From: Plicaturopsis crispa FD-325 SS-3 | Lineage: Eukaryota > Basidiomycota > Agaricomycetes > Amylocorticiales > Amylocorticiaceae | Assembly: GCA_000827205.1 (NCBI GenBank) | Contig: KN832557.1 | Location: 1,000,302-1,064,301, forward strand | DNA: 64,000 nucleotides | Direction: 5' to 3' | Shown: one piece after another, positions 34,928 through 46,565 of the stretch | How positions within the stretch are numbered: the first letter of the stretch is position 1 | Layout: the number at the start of each line of letters is the position of its first letter | Notes under the pieces: model-generated | The model's input: the letters and a program-made list of their open reading frames with translations, nothing else | Told to the model about the DNA's origin: nothing | Database searches by the model: none | Program-made: the position numbers and the translations under genes

Positions 34928-36505
34928 CCTTCCGACAATTTCTGGCGGACAATCAAGTCGGACAAATAATTCTGCGCACGGATCCGATACCCCACCCCGA
35001 TACCTGCATCTCCCCATACACGTTTTGCTCTGTACACTCTACGATGATGATGACCACTTCACGCATGCATCATATTTCTTCAGCATCTCCCGGGCTTTCC
35101 TGCTCCCTTCGTTATCCCGCCCTCATTCGCATTTTGGACCATCCTTCCCTTCAAGCATCTATTCGCTACCCTACAGCTACCCCCCGATCTTGGACTATTT
35201 CTTTCTGCCACCGCGCATGCTTTACTTTACTTTAGATGCGGCATCGCCATCGTGTACAGGAGACGATGGACATGATGCATACCTCTCAGTTCGCTTGTTT
35301 TGTCGACTGACTGTCGTTGTCAGTGTAATTAGGATACCTTATTTGCTGTGTAGCCTACCATTCAATATGCTTTCGTTTGCTTTCGTGCCGTCCGCTAGCG
35401 CGCAAAGCCTCTCCTTAGCAAGGAGTACTCAAAGAGTACTAGTGTGTAGACGATCGTACACGCTAATCCTGGGCGCGACTCGGACGCGTATTCACGGTCC
35501 GGACGCGGCGCGTAGACCTCCTTCAAAATCGTTACGCGCAGCTGGATCGCATCGTACCGCAATTCCACCTTGGCTTGGTTGTTATCCTTGTCTTCAACGC
35601 ACGAACGAGCTCGCTGGACCAAGTTCTGTCGTATGTAAAGCGCTCTTCGCTGATCCTACTGGCGAAGTGGAACAAAACCCTAATAAAACACGTTGCGCCG
35701 CCACCTCCATATACCGCTCTTGCATGTCAATTTGCGATCGCCCCAACTCGTTTTCGGTCTATCCCTGTGTCATCTGAGCCCTTTATTGCTATGTCGGAAC
35801 ACCACCAAGCTGGAACCCACAGGGCACGGTCGGCGCGCATCCTAGTACATCGTGCTCGCGGATGTGCGGGAGAGTCGGCCGCATGTCGCCAGATAGGATG
35901 ATATTAAAATTTAGGACTCTCGTGCGGAGCCGATCTATCATTCATCGGACACGGCGCAGCGCTCTTGCATTGCTGCACGGTCTGAAAGTGCATGTGTTCA
36001 GTGACGCCGGTGCCGGGGGTTATGATAGGTGAGTCTTATTGTCTTTTGACTTTATTGTTAAGCCATCCTTTTTGTTTTCTGACCCACTTCCATCTCAAGA
36101 AAGATATATCACACACCTGAGACATATGTAGATGATCATGTTCCGGGTCTCATCTCGCTGCCATCCGTGGCTCATGAATAGTCATGAATTCATGCAGCAC
36201 GAACGCCGCCAGTAGACGCCCGTCGAAGGGCTGGAATTTGGCCTGCTGGGACGCGTCCACCGTGCGTTTTGGAACCTCGAAGAGGGCATCTGAGGTGTGC
36301 CGAATATCCTGCAAGGAATCGTCGTCGGGATTCCTCAGAGGATCTACGCGCGGATGTTTTTTCGAAGCACGACATGCAGCCGAAGTGGAACTAGTCCGGC
36401 CCAACGGCCATCTGATCCTACTTTGTGCTGGCCACAGGCTTGGGGATCTTGTCTCGACTGCGCGTCTAAACAATAGACTTAGTCGGTGTTCGCCATACGC
36501 AGGCA
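34928..36505. other. 1.6 kb intergenic, no firm gene
   Basis: TC-rich DNA up to about 35250 is probably the 3' UTR side of the disordered-protein gene. A minus-strand open frame at 36150-36506 shows some protein-like composition but no recognised motif. Confidence 0.35.
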
Positions 36506-36510
36506 TATAA
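36506..36510 (+). promoter_or_regulatory. TATA box of the thioesterase gene
   Basis: TATAA 55 bases before the ATG at 36565, in the context GGCATATAAGCC. Confidence 0.4.
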
Positions 36511-36564
36511 GCCGGTGGAAGTCATGTCAGGACGTCACCCCCTCACCCACTCAACGCCCTCAAC

Positions 36565-37450
36565 ATGTCTTCGCGATCAACTCTTACCGCCTCGGCGTCC
36601 TCGTACTACTCAGAACCTATTCCGAGGAGCTCAACACTCCCAGCGCCTAGACCAAAGCCTGCCGCACGCCCGTCGTCCTCATCCTCCTCATGGGTCGACC
36701 CTCTCTCCCTTCCACACCACGGGGACGTTCTTGATATAGCTGGGAATGCATCCGACTATGTCAAGCAGCTCACCAATAACACGTTTTTTGCGTACGCGGT
36801 TGGCAGCGCGGATTGTTTTGCCTACAACATTGGGAAGGATGTGCGGTTCGTCGAGGTCAGCGTCGACGAGAAAGATGGCCGGAGGATGGAGGCAACGACT
36901 GTCGCAGAGGTCGTCGTATCGAGCAGTGAGTAATCTGCTTACGCTCAGTCTTGGGCCAATAATTGATGGCCGTGCAGAAATGCTCAACGGTGCCGGTATG
37001 ATGCACGGCGGGTGCATCGCGTATCTAATAGACAAGTGAGTTCCATCCATCCACCGCCGCGTCTTCACGCATCTGACGGATTTTTCTACCTGTCAGCTGC
37101 GCCGCTACGCCTCTTGTCGTTCTTGGTTTACTACAAGATACCAACGGAGTCGGTGTCACACAGTCCATGAATTTGTTCTACCACTCCCCAGCACCTCCGT
37201 AAGCTTTCCATCCCTTGGTGTACATGTGCCGCAGACTTACGCCCTCTCCTGCAGTGGCACTTGTCTGCGAATCGTCAGTACGTCGGTCGCGTTCGGTAAA
37301 CGTGTCATGTCGTCGCGGTGTGAAGTACGCGATCAAACTTATCCTCTATCTTCGTACTCATACTCATTTGATTGCGCACAGGTCATGGACAGGACTTCCG
37401 GGCGTGTAATCGCCTCGGCTTGCATGAGTAGGATGCAGCCGAAACTCTGA
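36565..37450 (+). CDS. Hotdog-fold acyl-CoA thioesterase (4HBT/PaaI type)
   Basis: Small predicted thioesterase of about 210 residues. The N-terminus is MSSRSTLTASASSYYSEPIP, Ser/Pro-rich. The hotdog domain starts near DYVKQLTNNTFFAYAVGSAD. Its signature MLNGAGMMHGGCIAYLID carries the His-Gly-Gly of the family and the start of the central helix. Later exons give ATPLVVLGLLQDTNGVGVTQ, MNLFYHSPAPP, GTCLRIVSTSVAFGKRVMSS and VMDRTSGRVIASACMSRMQP, matching the beta-sheet order of the fold. Five exons with short introns join in frame. The acyl substrate is unknown and I see no clear mitochondrial or peroxisomal signal (it ends QPKL). Confidence 0.8.
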
Positions 37451-37825
37451 ACATTTCTAGCTTGGCCACGGACTCTTGATTACACCCATTCTTACTTGTA
37501 CACTCTCTACTTCGTTCCAATCTATGCGCCAGTGCGGCCTGTTGTTCATCGTGTCTGTGCGTCTGTGAGCCTATGTGTAGAACAGGCAACAAAGTCGTAA
37601 GTTGTCGTTAGAAAGTCAAAGCAATAACAGCCTGGAGATTACGTAACATTAATTTCCGTTCCCGCCAAGTTCTCCGAGGTCAATTGCACCGTGCTGCTTG
37701 ACTGCAGGGCTGCCAGTTTTATTTATCAAACTTGAGCCTATACAGCCTCACCACTTACTTGGGAAACTCTGTCACCGCAATTTCGGTCATAGAAATCGAG
37801 TCGAAACCGATACTCTTGATCACCG
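37451..37825. other. Intergenic, promoter side of the histidinol-phosphatase gene
   Basis: About 375 bases with no supported frame. Confidence 0.4.
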
Positions 37826-38911
37826 ATGCCTCAAAGTCACCACTCGCACTCGGGTCAATTCTGTAAGCATGCAGTGGGCACACTAGAAGAAGTGGTACTG
37901 GAGGCCATTCGTCGAGGATTTGAAACATACGGGTTGACCGAGCATGTTCCACGGTATCGCGATGAAGACATGTATCCAGAAGAGGTATGTGGTCATTCTT
38001 ACCTTCCGCCTCACCTATATAACACTAGAATTCGCCGCAGAAAGGATTGTCTTCAGATGACCTCGTCAAGCAATTTGACAGCTTTTTGACCGAAGCGCAT
38101 CGTCTAAAGGCATCGTACGCCCCTCGTATCGCTCTCTTAGTCGGCCTTGAAACAGAATACATCACGTCAATCGATATGGACCATCTCGAAGACTTCTTAG
38201 AGCATCGCCCCGGTCAGATCGAATACATTGTCGGATCGGTACATCACGTCAACCGTATCCCAATCGATTTTGACTTGCCCACATCTCACAAAGCACTTGC
38301 GAGCTTTGACGGCGGCCCCCCACCCAACAGTGCCTTCCAACAAATGGAGTGCTTCTTGTCCTCGTATTTTGATGCTCAATACGAGATACTCCACCGTCTG
38401 CATCCTGAAGTCATCGGCCACATAGATCTATGCCGTCTCTACAACCCCGACCTCCAGCTTCAAGAATATCCGAAGGCATGGAAAAAGTTGGAGAGGAATG
38501 TTGACTATGCCATCTCTTACGGAGCCTTATTCGAGGTAAATGCCGCCGCATTCCGGAAAGGCTGGTCAACTGCATATCCTGGAGCAGACGTCATGCAGGC
38601 GAGTGGAGCTTTAGCGTTTTAGTATGCATGGCTAATCTCCCGTCCATCTCGTCAAATAGCTGATCCAACGGCGTCAAGGCCGATTTGCCCTTTCCGATGA
38701 TAGTCATGGCCCTCATGCCGTAGCATTGAATTACAAACGCCTCGCGGATTATCTTCGGCGGGTGGGCGTGACCGAGCTATGGTTCCTAGCCAGCGATTCA
38801 GCGGTCAATGGTAGGGGCAGGCCCGTTGCTGCCCAAAAAATTGACGGCTGCTGGTGGGAGCACCCGTTTTGGCGAGACAACTTCCCTGCTGAGCAGATAT
38901 CGGATGTGTGA
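37826..38911 (+). CDS. HIS2: Histidinol-phosphatase, PHP family (His2-like)
   Basis: Hydrolyses L-histidinol phosphate to histidinol, the penultimate step of histidine synthesis, in the cytosol. The start MPQSHHSHSGQF carries the H-x-H metal motif of the PHP fold. Further metal-binding or family motifs are YGLTEHVPRY, GLETEYIT, YIVGSVHHVN, GHIDLCRLYNP, LFEVNAAAFRKGW and FALSDDSHGPHAV. Three exons: 37826-37986, about 38041-38598 and 38660-38911. The second intron (38599-38659) needs a GC donor (CAG/GCGAGT) and an AG acceptor. That join gives VMQLIQRRQGRFALSDDSHG as expected, while nearby GT donors lead to stops. Length is normal at about 320 residues. Confidence 0.92.
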
Positions 38912-40923
38912 AGACTATATGTATGTTTGTCCTTCATATGTGTTTCGCGCCGAGCCGCCATTCTTTCTCAGCTCATGATAGATTGACCCTTTAGTTACTC
39001 CGGACTATCCGTCCGGAATGCGTCCGTCGTCAGGCTCCCGGTGCGACCCCATGGCACCCTCCCACCCGAAAGGCAGCACCGCAACTTCGTGTTTTCCCGG
39101 CTGTATTGCATTTGGAATGTCACCTACCGAAACGCTAATCCGTATGAGCGCCAATTTCCGAACGACCTGCTGGTTCCCACGAGTCAGGCCTTGCACTGCC
39201 ACGCTCCTCATCTAGAAGTCACTCGAAGTCACTCGAAGTCACAGGAAGTCTCAAGATGGATCCTCTTGTGTATAGAGAGTGCCCAATTTCCAAAATGACG
39301 AGTATGCTGCAGGGCCAGTTCTTTCCTAAGATTTATAAGATGACCCATGCGAGGTGCTATTTCCTACCATCGGGCAAATCTCCTCTAGCCGATCGACTTC
39401 TAAACAAGTCCCTCGTCTGGGCCATCGCGATAACTCGTCCCTATCCTGGAGAGTGCATCAAAACATCCGTGCGCCCAGCATATCGGCTGCTTTTATCCAC
39501 ACCCGCACTGAGAGTGCGGGCAGACGCTACCCTCTGGTGAGCATAAATGTCTCTGAATGACTGAGCATGATCTGATAATCGTTTCATTTCGTACAGCGTG
39601 ATGTCCTGACGCCTGCCGCGTTCTGCGGGAGCATTTTCCGCCCATTTGAGTGGCAGACGGGATGACGCATGCAGACAGCGATGCTCTCAGCAGAACATGC
39701 CTGCACGGAAAGGTCCAGAGGCTACGCTTGTCCTGGGGCATCCGTGTGTCCCACTTCCTATGATTTGATACAGTGGTAGTGATATCACGTCGCACTCTTC
39801 ATCGGTTACGGGATGGGCGCACCGGGAAACTCCAGGGGGACTGCTATGCGTTGGTACCGACTCTCGCTCTATTCCGACTTTCCCCACCGGTACGTGTTCC
39901 GGTATGAGCCACTAGCGACGTCGTCATTGTTGTCTGGGGCCGCCTTCAATTACTGCCTCGATCCAGAACACATAGAAAATACTTCTGTGAGTCCGACGAG
40001 CTTTCTGGGAGTATATCATATTCATACTGATACCGTCTCCATTTTTCTTTTCCCAGCTGCCGTTGAGATTTTGCTTGCGAACGACAGCAGTCACCGGTCA
40101 CTCGGTCTATAGACTTCGTCCGCGATTCCGCATTCCCTAGGCGCAGCCCTTGTGAGGTACATGCCCTACTCTATCGAGACATCCACGAGTAGGCATACAT
40201 GTCTCTGCCATGTATAGTAACGCCCTCCGGGGGCTCACCATCGTCCCAAAACCTCAAACGCCAATCGAGCGGTCGGCGCACGAGGATATCAGGTTCCTTC
40301 ACTTGACTTATTTGTACGTCATTCTAGTTTTACCTCGCCGACTTTGGAGATTGATATACCCACTTTGTTTTGAAGCCATTGAGCTCGAGCATGTCCCGGT
40401 ATATTGAGCGACTATCGGTCAGGCGTGCACTTCTCTGCACGGCGATGCACCCTCTTGCTGGACATGGGCCGCTTTATTAATGCCGTTTTCGTTATAGGTT
40501 CCCATTTAGCCCACCTGCTGGAGATGGTTCCGACAACGGGCAGCAGACCTCCTTGCCTATCGATGATTTTCCCCGAGCCCACATTCTCATGTCGAGTGGA
40601 GCAAGGCCCTTGAGGCTGTCCAGAAGAGACGTGCTCGCCAACACTTTTCACAGCGTCGTCTTGGATGGCACAACGATTCCTTCATTCGAGCTATGATATA
40701 CCTCTACGAGGATTCCCTGGCGTCTTGTGTGCGGAGTGTCTCGTGTTACGTCGTTGCCTCTGGAGGGGATTTAAAAGGTGGGCAGAGGTTAGGCTGCTAC
40801 ATTATCAGCACTTCCGACATACGCCTACCAACTCCAGCACCGATAACCTATAACCATGTCAGTACTGGGCGCATTCATATCCATTGCTTGCTTGTGCTCA
40901 CTTCTCCTTGTACTCTTAGAAAC
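38912..40923. other. 2 kb gene-poor stretch
   Basis: Several plus-strand open frames of 60-100 codons (for example 39256-39540 and 39813-40112) have no recognised motif and do not join. A short tandem repeat lies at 39215-39254. I see no gene I can support. Confidence 0.4.
39215..39254. repeat. 10-bp tandem repeat, four copies
   Basis: GAAGTCACTC twice, then GAAGTCACAG and GAAGTCTCAA, directly head to tail. Confidence 0.8.
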
Positions 40924-41276
40924 ATGTGCTACCGACAAGTAGACGTTCTCTTGTTCAACTGCGGACACCATGATGTTCAAAATGAAGTGGTTGTATGGCT
41001 ATCATGTCTTCCTCTTGAAACCGCGCTCAGCAGACATTATCCTAGGTCGATTGTGGAAGGGCACACTGTGCTCGCAGTTCAGCACACTCACCTATCTGTC
41101 CCGATTGCATTCATACATGCTCCAACGCGTACGCCAATCATCTCTTAGCGTTCTGTTCTGTACTTTAATGCTCCAGGGTCCGTAGAATGACTCGCCGTGG
41201 TGGCGTCCAAATCCCGGTCAACGGGCCTTGCCCTGATTGTGAACGCAAGGAGTTGGCGCGCCGCCAGCCGGCTTGA
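40924..41276 (+). CDS. Small cysteine-rich protein (CGH...CxxC, mushroom-specific type)
   Basis: Belongs to a small protein group common in Agaricomycetes that starts MC(Y/F)R and has a CGH motif; it has no known function. Three exons: 40924 to about 40989 (MCYRQVDVLLFNCGHHDVQN), about 41047-41132 (VDCGRAHCARSSAHSPICPD, then CIHTCS) and about 41179-41276 (RRMTRRGGVQIPVNGPCPDC, ending ERKELARRQPA). GT-AG introns join all parts in frame. The Cys/His pattern C-G-H, C-x4-C, C-x2-C-x3-C and a final C-x2-C suggests zinc binding. About 83 residues, no signal peptide. It is upstream of URC4 on the same strand, with about 300 bases between. Identification is by recalled pattern. Confidence 0.65.
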
Positions 41277-41574
41277 TCTAGCATTACGACTTAGTTTCAA
41301 ACTCAAGTCGGTGCCCTGTATGGAATGTACCAATTGTGACCAATGCCTCTATTATGCATCTTCGCTTTCCTGCTACTTCCCGGGTCTCACTGGTCGTCGT
41401 CGGTCGACATTCGAAGATAGGTTTTGGCCAGGTTACGATAAAAGGTTGTTCAGGGGTGTAATACCAAATATAGCACAGTAAGTTCAGATAGAAGATGAGG
41501 TTCACCTTGCGCTCAACGGCGAACTTTGCGCGTTATCCGATCTTACTGGGTACCTACCTATCGCTATTGATACC

Positions 41575-43236
41575 ATGAATCTCACAGCAGAACTCACGGT
41601 GGAGCAGAAAGCTGCATATCTTCGCACTTTACCAAGCATCCGTGAGCGATGCGGACGCGTATTTCGCCTTGCCGAGGCCAACAGCCTCGAATACTTCGAC
41701 TACCACCCCGAGAACGAGCCAGCCGTGGCTGAATTCTGCGCAGAAATAATTAGAGTGGGCTAACGTTCCCTTCGATCTGTATTTCGACATTGTCTGACGA
41801 TTACCGATTTTCTTCTTCAGCGAGACTTCGGAAGCAATTTTGCCTCTGTAAGTCTTTGATTACCTGGTATGTCTCCGTCAGCGCGGACTTTGTCACAAGA
41901 CATATAGATTCCACCTCACGGGCGCTGGAGACATCTCGACGCTGGACGATCCCGAGTGGACCCACTGATATCGTCGTGGAAATCATCGCCCTCTCCACCT
42001 GACACGAAAGAGATATGCAAGCGATTGATCGATCTCTTCCTTGTCTCCGTTCTTCTTGACGCGGGTGCGGGAAATACGTGGGCATACCAGGAAAAAGAAT
42101 CTGGGCAGAAATTTGGCAGGTCGGAAGGCTTAGGTGTAGCCAGCTTCGATATGTTTGTGGGCGGATTTTTCTCTGGTAACAAGAACCAATTGCACCAAGT
42201 CGACGGTAAGACTCGTGTCATCTATGCATCTGCCTTACTAATGCAACTTGCAATTCTACAGCTGAGGGGCTATCCAATATCACGGCAGAGAGCGCGGCCT
42301 CTGCCATGCAAGTCAGCGATCTCAATCCTATGGTCGGGATCGAAGGACGTGCATCCCTCCTTTCCAACCTGAGCTCTGCCTTGAAAGCAAACACTTCTTT
42401 CTTTGGATCGGACGCAAGGCCTGGCAACTTGTTAGGTACGTACTTGGCATTTTTCTTTCAAATTAATTGCGCGTCTGAAAGGGCCACAGATTTTCTTGAG
42501 TCGCAGTCAATACTTGCGGATAACAAGCGCGTTGTTCCCATCGCCGCTCTCTGGCATATTCTGATCGAGGGGCTTTCACCCATATGGCCTGCGTCCCGCA
42601 CTACACTGGGCGGTACCTCCCTTGGGGATGTCTGGCCATGCCATGCCTTAAAACCGACATCATCTGGCGAAGGCGACGATTTGGTCCCTTTCCACAAGCT
42701 GACTGGATGGATTACATACAGCTTAATTGAGCCGATCGAAAAAATCCTGGGATGGAAGTTCGACGGCCTCGAAGATATGACTGGTCTACCTGAATATCGA
42801 AACGGTCAGCAAATATTTTGTTCTTGGCGTGCATAAGTTGATCCTGACATGCGGCAAGGTGGACTCCTCGTTGACCTTGGAGTGCTTTCACTGAAACCAG
42901 GCGCAATATCCAAAGAGTTCTTCCCCGATCCTTCCACTCCAATCCCGCGTCTGTCACCCTCCCACCCAGCCATCGTCGAATGGCGGGCCATCACAGTTAT
43001 CGAACTGTAAGATACCATCCGCTAAATGCCATATCAGCTGACTACTTACGAGGTTCTCTAGTGACCGCACAGCTAACGCGATCCGAAAGAAGCTGGGGTT
43101 GGATTCATCTCAGCTCACGCTTGCACAAGTTTTGGAGAGTGCAACTTGGAAAGGCGGCCGCGAGATCGCGAAGCAGCTGCGACCTGAAACAGGCGGACCT
43201 CCGATTGACATCGAGAGTGACGGCACCGTGTTTTAG
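41575..43236 (+). CDS. URC4: URC4-like protein of uracil catabolism (DUF1688)
   Basis: Member of the DUF1688 family, named for yeast URC4, which is required for the URC pathway that uses uracil as nitrogen source; the exact reaction is unsettled. Start MNLTAELTVEQKAAYLRTLP. Conserved blocks follow across about six exons: SIRERCGRVFRLAEANSLEY, HGRWRHLDAG, DLFLVSVLLDAGAGNTWAY, GRSEGLGVASFDMFVGGFFS, NPMVGIEGRASLL, PIAALWHILIEGLSPIWP, LGDVWPC, LVPFHKLTGWITYSLIEPIE, GLPEYRNGGLLVDLGVL, WRAITVIEL and a final ESDGTVF. All joins keep frame, so the protein looks intact at about 440 residues. The other URC genes are not in the window. Confidence 0.93.
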
Positions 43237-43291
43237 CGCAGAAGCTGCTGGTACTTGAACCACTGGACATACGCTGGATGAAGGCATGTAC

Positions 43292-43297
43292 AATAAA
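43292..43297 (+). terminator. Polyadenylation signal AATAAA after URC4
   Basis: AATAAA lies 55 bases after the URC4 stop codon, shortly before the convergent end of the transporter gene. Confidence 0.4.
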
Positions 43298-43382
43298 GAT
43301 AGATATCTATTAACAGGCGTACTGTGCAATATAAACTACATGTATACTCAAAAATGCAGGACGAGATGTATATGCAGTGCTT

Positions 43383-46000
43383 TTATCGATGTCTGATCTC
43401 CCGCGCAAGGCGCCAACACAACACAAATGCTATCGCAGCAGATACACCTCCTATGCTGTATTCAGACTATCAGTAAAAGTGCTCACGACATGTGGGCGGA
43501 TTCACTTGCCGGAATATAATCGCTACAGAATTTGGTCCGTCTGGCACTGTATCTGCCTCTTGACGTCGCATGAGCTCTGATGTCACGCTCATGGTAGTAT
43601 TCGAAGTATCAATTTTTCCTGGATGTTGTCCGTGCAGGACACTTTTGTCGGGCTCGAAGAGAGCAAAGATTATTGAAGAAAGGCCTGTGACGATGAACTG
43701 TGGTATCACAATAAAGATATTATGGATGCCCTATAGCGTTCCCGTTAGGAGTCAACCGAGCAACAGACCACAGATCCAGTACTCACGAGTATGACGCCAG
43801 ACTGCGCGGTAAGATCCCTGTGCACTCCCGCCCCCGTGCTCTCACTGTCTTCCAGATAAGCATCAGGCTCCTGTATATCGATACGGCTTATTTGGGCTCC
43901 GGCGTTTCCCATAACGTTTTGTCTAGCTCGTGCTTCCGCAGATTCCAATGAATGTGATCGGGACGACGTTCCAGGGCGACGATCTACCTCCTCGTCGTCC
44001 TCGCCGACAAGAAAGGCTTGTTCCTCGGCGTCAACGCGTGTATATGGTGCTCTTGTGTCAGCCAGACGGATACTGCTGGTATCTCCGGGGAGTGGCTCTG
44101 AATGAATGGCTTCGCCCAGCTGTTGTGGATGAGTTAGATGGACGTCGTTAGATAACGGTGACAAAGTACAGTCAGTGATACGTACCAATGAGAAAGGTAT
44201 CCACTGGGTGATCGCCCACGAGAAACCAGTGACGGTGATCAATATCGTAGCACCCCATACGCTATTCGTGAATCTATTCGAGTGTATTCAGAGCCGACGG
44301 GCCGAATGACGAGATAGATAGGCTTACAGGGTGCCAGCCATGCAGCATGCGAAGACGGCGTGGCCAGCTGCCCACATCGTTGCCAAATGTACCTGAAAGC
44401 GGCTCAAAAAGGTGTGCCCACGACCGGCCCCAGTCTCGCGCACGAAGAATGGTAGAGCAATATTCCCAGCAAGGCTGACTATGGAGCTCCAGAGCATCGC
44501 GTGTGCACCTAAACGGGTTCCTTCTTCTTCCGTGGCAGGCGTCGGAGGCGTTGGCGAGGCGCGGATATGCAATTCGCCGATATATACGGACGTATAGAAG
44601 AGTACGGGAAACCATGCCAGCCATGCGCTGCGATGTTCGTCAACGTCTGTTAGTGCTGGGAGCTCGTATTGAACTCACAAGAACTGGATTATGCACTGAC
44701 TTGACGTGAGTATCCGGCGCTAAGGCGAGTGGAAGCTGTTCGAAACTCACGATCTGTCTAATGACCCGTGGCAATGCTTTTGCACCGTGCCATATCTTCT
44801 TCACCTCACCCATGAACCCTAGCCCCCGCCCCTTTTCATTGTTTGGGCTGAATCGTTGAGAGAAAGGCATAGTGAGTAATGATGGAAGCAGAGTCGGATC
44901 CTCCAAGGCGCATTCTTTCTCGTGGACTAAATTAGCACTCACCTACCGACGTTCACCCGCTCGCTCACACTCGCCATAGTCATTATATGGGTGCTCACAA
45001 GTACCAGCGCGGCGAGGGCAGAAAGAACTTGAAGTTGAGCTGTGCCGAAAATAGGAAACACCTTCGTCAAGTCGACATTGCCTCTATGTTGACAGCATTC
45101 CGATGAAGTGATTCAGTATTCGCTTTACACAGACAAGATACGCACACATAAAACCCTGCGACGCTTCCGGCGCCTAGCATCCTGGCAGCCCATGCGTTCC
45201 CGTCTGCCTGGGCACCTGTTGGGAGGGTATCGACGAGCAGTGCTCGGTCAACGGCTTGCACTGTGAAAGGTTCAATTTCGACCGGTCCGCTCATAAGACA
45301 CAATGCAGGCCGTACCTGCGTTGATCGAGAAATCGATACAATATATGGAGAATATAGCAAGCCAGACGGTCAATGTGTCATTCTAGAAATTGGAGAAGAA
45401 TGGACTGGCATTAGCTATTCATACCTTGACCTCAAAAACGTGCGCAATAATATGCACGTACAGCTGCGTTTCCGGATCCTGTAAACAGGGACGCGAATTC
45501 CCTGGTGAAGCCAAGAAGGAGCACAGCGGCAGCGCACACAATACAGCCACCTAGCATATATGGTCTACGCCGACCAAACCGCGACGTTGATTTATCCGCC
45601 AGGACGCCTTCACAACGTGGTCGCGTCAGCCGCGAAAATTGATATGCGCCAGAGAGTAAGAATACCGATCAGAGGCTGCACAATGAGACCCGACAACGGT
45701 CCTGCGAGAAACACGACAGCCATAGAGCTTTTCGTCAATCCTAATTCTAACAGATACGGTGACGCTTTTGTCACGACGCGTGTCGCGTCAGTATGCCTGT
45801 TCCGCCTGGTCTATGTTTCACGACGTACCATAGCTCATCTCCACGCTCCATAACACCTGCACGCCGAGCAGTCCAACTGTGAGAGCCGGAAGCTGGCTCC
45901 ATTTCGGTCCTCGTATACGCGCTATACCGACAAGATGTCGGTCATTTTCGTCCCCGTCCCCGCCGGTTTCCGCGATTGGCAGTGCATTGAAACCTGTCAT
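43383..46000 (-). CDS. Sucrose/alpha-glucoside proton symporter (MFS, GPH/Sut1 type)
   Basis: Plasma-membrane sugar transporter with a 12-helix plan, like S. pombe Sut1. Start MTGFNALPIAETGG at 46000, followed by the first helix (ALTVGLLGVQVLWSVEMSY). Later blocks: LGLTKSSMAVVFLAGPLSGL, VQAVDRALLVDTLPTGAQAD, NAWAARMLGAGSVAGF and GNVDLTKVFPIFGTAQLQVL. Then come LAWLAWFPVLFYTSVYIGE, an acidic cytosolic loop (GEDDEEVDRRPG) and IIFRIGGVSAAIAFVLCWRL, ending AREIRHR. The last intron (43456-43509) has a GC donor (CCG/GCAAGT) and AG acceptor; this join alone restores the family C-terminus. About a dozen exons. Convergent with URC4 and divergent from the ETF-QO gene. Confidence 0.88.
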
Positions 46001-46565
46001 ACGGCCAGTGTGGGTGCACGACGGTCCTGATCAGCGGCTGCGTCAAGGTATTTTGAACCAGAGTGTATAACAAAGTACAGCGCAGCAAAGTTGTTTCGGC
46101 GTCCGAGAACTCACCGACAACCGCCACAGCCAGGTTACTCGCCGCAAAGGCGCGGAGGAGGAAATGCCAAGTCCCCCGGGGACGTCCGGCCAATGATTTC
46201 ATTATGAAGGCCTAGGAGCCGAAGGTTCAGAACAGAGTTTTTCGGGGTCCTACCCCGCGCAAATATCCAATGAAATCACCGGCATATGTTTTTCTCAACT
46301 GCCCCGGACTCGGACTCCTCCCCGATTTCTATCATTCACATCCTTTCCTCGCCGTTGTATCCTCGACGAGACGCAAAGGATTTCTTCGTACTCTGGCGAC
46401 AAGGGACGGTCTTAGCGGATAACCGTCAAGTTTTCCGGGTCAGACGCTGTAATCTACCACCCGGAGCAGCTAGCCTTTCCCCGCAGTGAGGTGCGCGTAA
46501 ATGGCGGTCGTGGATTGCTTTTACTTACCATACGTCTACCCCAAGCTGGACAGACAAAATTGCCC
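46001..46565. promoter_or_regulatory. Divergent promoter region, transporter / ETF-QO
   Basis: About 565 bases between the two start codons, with no supported frame of its own. An upstream in-frame Met at 46491 lies before the mitochondrial presequence. Confidence 0.35.

Noticed and set aside
36565-38911. Thioesterase and histidinol-phosphatase as parts of a biosynthetic cluster
   Set aside because: Both are widely conserved housekeeping-type genes with no synthase, regulator or transporter pattern around them.
46491-46565. Earlier start codon for ETF-QO
   Set aside because: The extra 25 residues precede a typical Arg-rich presequence and are not expected in the family; the frame is simply open upstream.
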